Assembly (NCBI GenBank): GCA_003158755.1
Contig: PMLF01000070.1
Span: forward strand, 1-6,746
DNA length: 6,746 nt
Reading direction: 5' to 3'
Source: Elusimicrobiota bacterium
GTDB taxonomy: Bacteria; Elusimicrobiota; Elusimicrobia; FEN-1173
A program made the position numbers and the translations under genes. Of the stretch, positions 6,162-6,746 are shown piece by piece (the stretch's first letter is position 1; every line of letters begins with the position of its first letter). Below the pieces are notes generated by a model. It had not been told where the DNA came from. It ran no database searches and was given only the letters and a program-made list of their open reading frames with translations.

Positions 6162-6746
6162 TCAACCCGCCGGTTCGGCGGGCTCCGCCGGAGACGGCGC
6201 AGCTTCCGTCGGAACGGGGGCCGCCGCGGGAGCGGCGGACTCTTCCGGCGGGATCAATTCCTCCAGCCGGGGCAGTTCGTCCAGGGACTTGAGGCCGAAC
6301 TGCTTCATGAATTCCAACGTCGTGCCGTAGAGGAGCGGACGGCCAAGCGCTTCTTTTCGTCCGATGATCTTGATCATTTTCCGTTCCAACAAGGTATCCA
6401 AAACGCCTCCCACGTCCACACCGCGTATATCCTCGACTTCTCCCCGGGTGACGGGCTGCTTGTAGGCGACGATGGAAAGGGTTTCCAGGGCCGAAGGCGA
6501 GAGCCGGAGGGTCGTCTTCTGCTTGAAGAGACGGCGCACCCATTGGCTGAACGCGGGACGGGAGGCCAACTGCCAGCCTTGGGCGATCTCCAAGATTTGG
6601 AGAGGTGATCCGCGCGCGTCCAACTCGGCGGTCAATTCCGTGAAATCGGCCTTCAACGCCTCTTCGCCTGGATAATCCTCATCCATGACCGCTTGAAAAT
6701 CCGCGGCCCGCAGCGGGTGGTCGGTCAAAAACAGCAGGAGTTCCAA
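6162..6746 (-). CDS. scpB: Segregation and condensation protein B (ScpB), 5' end missing
   Basis: ScpB is the winged-helix kleisin-associated subunit of the SMC-ScpAB condensin that compacts and segregates the chromosome. The 194 residues visible cover nearly all of the protein. The first reads LELLLFLTDHPL, matching the usual LEALLFASD.PL near the family N-terminus. The stretch around ETLSIVAYKQPVTRGEVEDI (88-107), continuing with the RG-V-D-GGVLDTL and GRPLLYGTT (135-143) parts, is the hallmark second winged helix. The window edge codon is TTG, but by alignment it is an internal Leu and the true start lies a few codons beyond the window. The C-terminus (about 166-194) is a Pro/Ala/Glu-rich low-complexity tail. 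In many genomes rluB follows scpB; here a 176-base gap and galT follow. scpA is presumably upstream, outside the window. Confidence 0.95.
   Translation of the reverse strand: MELLLFLTDHPLRAADFQAVMDEDYPGEEALKADFTELTAELDARGSPLQILEIAQGWQLASRPAFSQWVRRLFKQKTTLRLSPSALETLSIVAYKQPVTRGEVEDIRGVDVGGVLDTLLERKMIKIIGRKEALGRPLLYGTTLEFMKQFGLKSLDELPRLEELIPPEESAAPAAAPVPTEAAPSPAEPAEPAG

Noticed and set aside
6744..6746. TTG as the start codon of scpB
   Set aside because: Alignment with the ScpB N-terminus puts this Leu inside the first helix, so the gene most likely begins outside the window.

Overview
This window is about 60% GC and is almost entirely coding on the minus strand. Read 5'->3' on that strand, the order is scpB (5' end cut by the window edge), a 176-base gap, a GalT-family nucleotidylyltransferase, glycogen/starch synthase glgA, a multi-pass membrane protein resembling DUF5693, a CsaB-type polysaccharide pyruvyl transferase, miaA, and a short non-coding tail. 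The last five genes look like one operon. GalT to glgA is 10 bases, glgA to the membrane gene overlaps 4 bases (GTGA), the membrane gene to csaB is 35 bases, and csaB to miaA overlaps 4 bases (ATGA). Starts are TTG (galT), ATG (glgA, miaA) and GTG (membrane gene, csaB).

The genes are typical of a bacterial chromosome, with no phage, plasmid, resistance, RNA or CRISPR content. Lineage cannot be fixed from the sequence. A csaB/DUF5693 pair next to glycogen genes, with high GC and dispersed GAAA-loop palindromes, would fit an uncultured phylum such as Elusimicrobiota or a similar deep lineage, but that is a weak guess.

Functionally, GlgA elongates alpha-1,4-glucan from ADP-glucose. Its upstream partner is annotated as GalT by family, but it carries an H-T-H-S-Q active-site motif and an overall layout reminiscent of plant ADP-glucose phosphorylase, so the two may share the ADP-glucose pool. 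CsaB and the DUF5693-like membrane protein point to a pyruvylated cell-envelope polysaccharide, the kind of glycan that anchors SLH-domain S-layer proteins. MiaA (tRNA A37 prenylation) and ScpB (chromosome condensation) are housekeeping genes.

The most unusual non-coding structure lies between scpB and galT. A ~130-base MITE-like element (6004-6133) has inverted termini, two opposed GAAA-loop palindromes and a small central hairpin. It is flanked by an exact 11-base direct repeat (5993-6003 and 6134-6144), and the galT-proximal copy carries most of the galT ribosome binding site. Smaller palindromes sit after miaA (26-78) and across the end of the membrane-protein gene (2058-2085). I see no clearly novel multi-gene system. 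The observations most worth checking are this element and the likely misannotated, zinc-site-depleted GalT homologue beside glgA.
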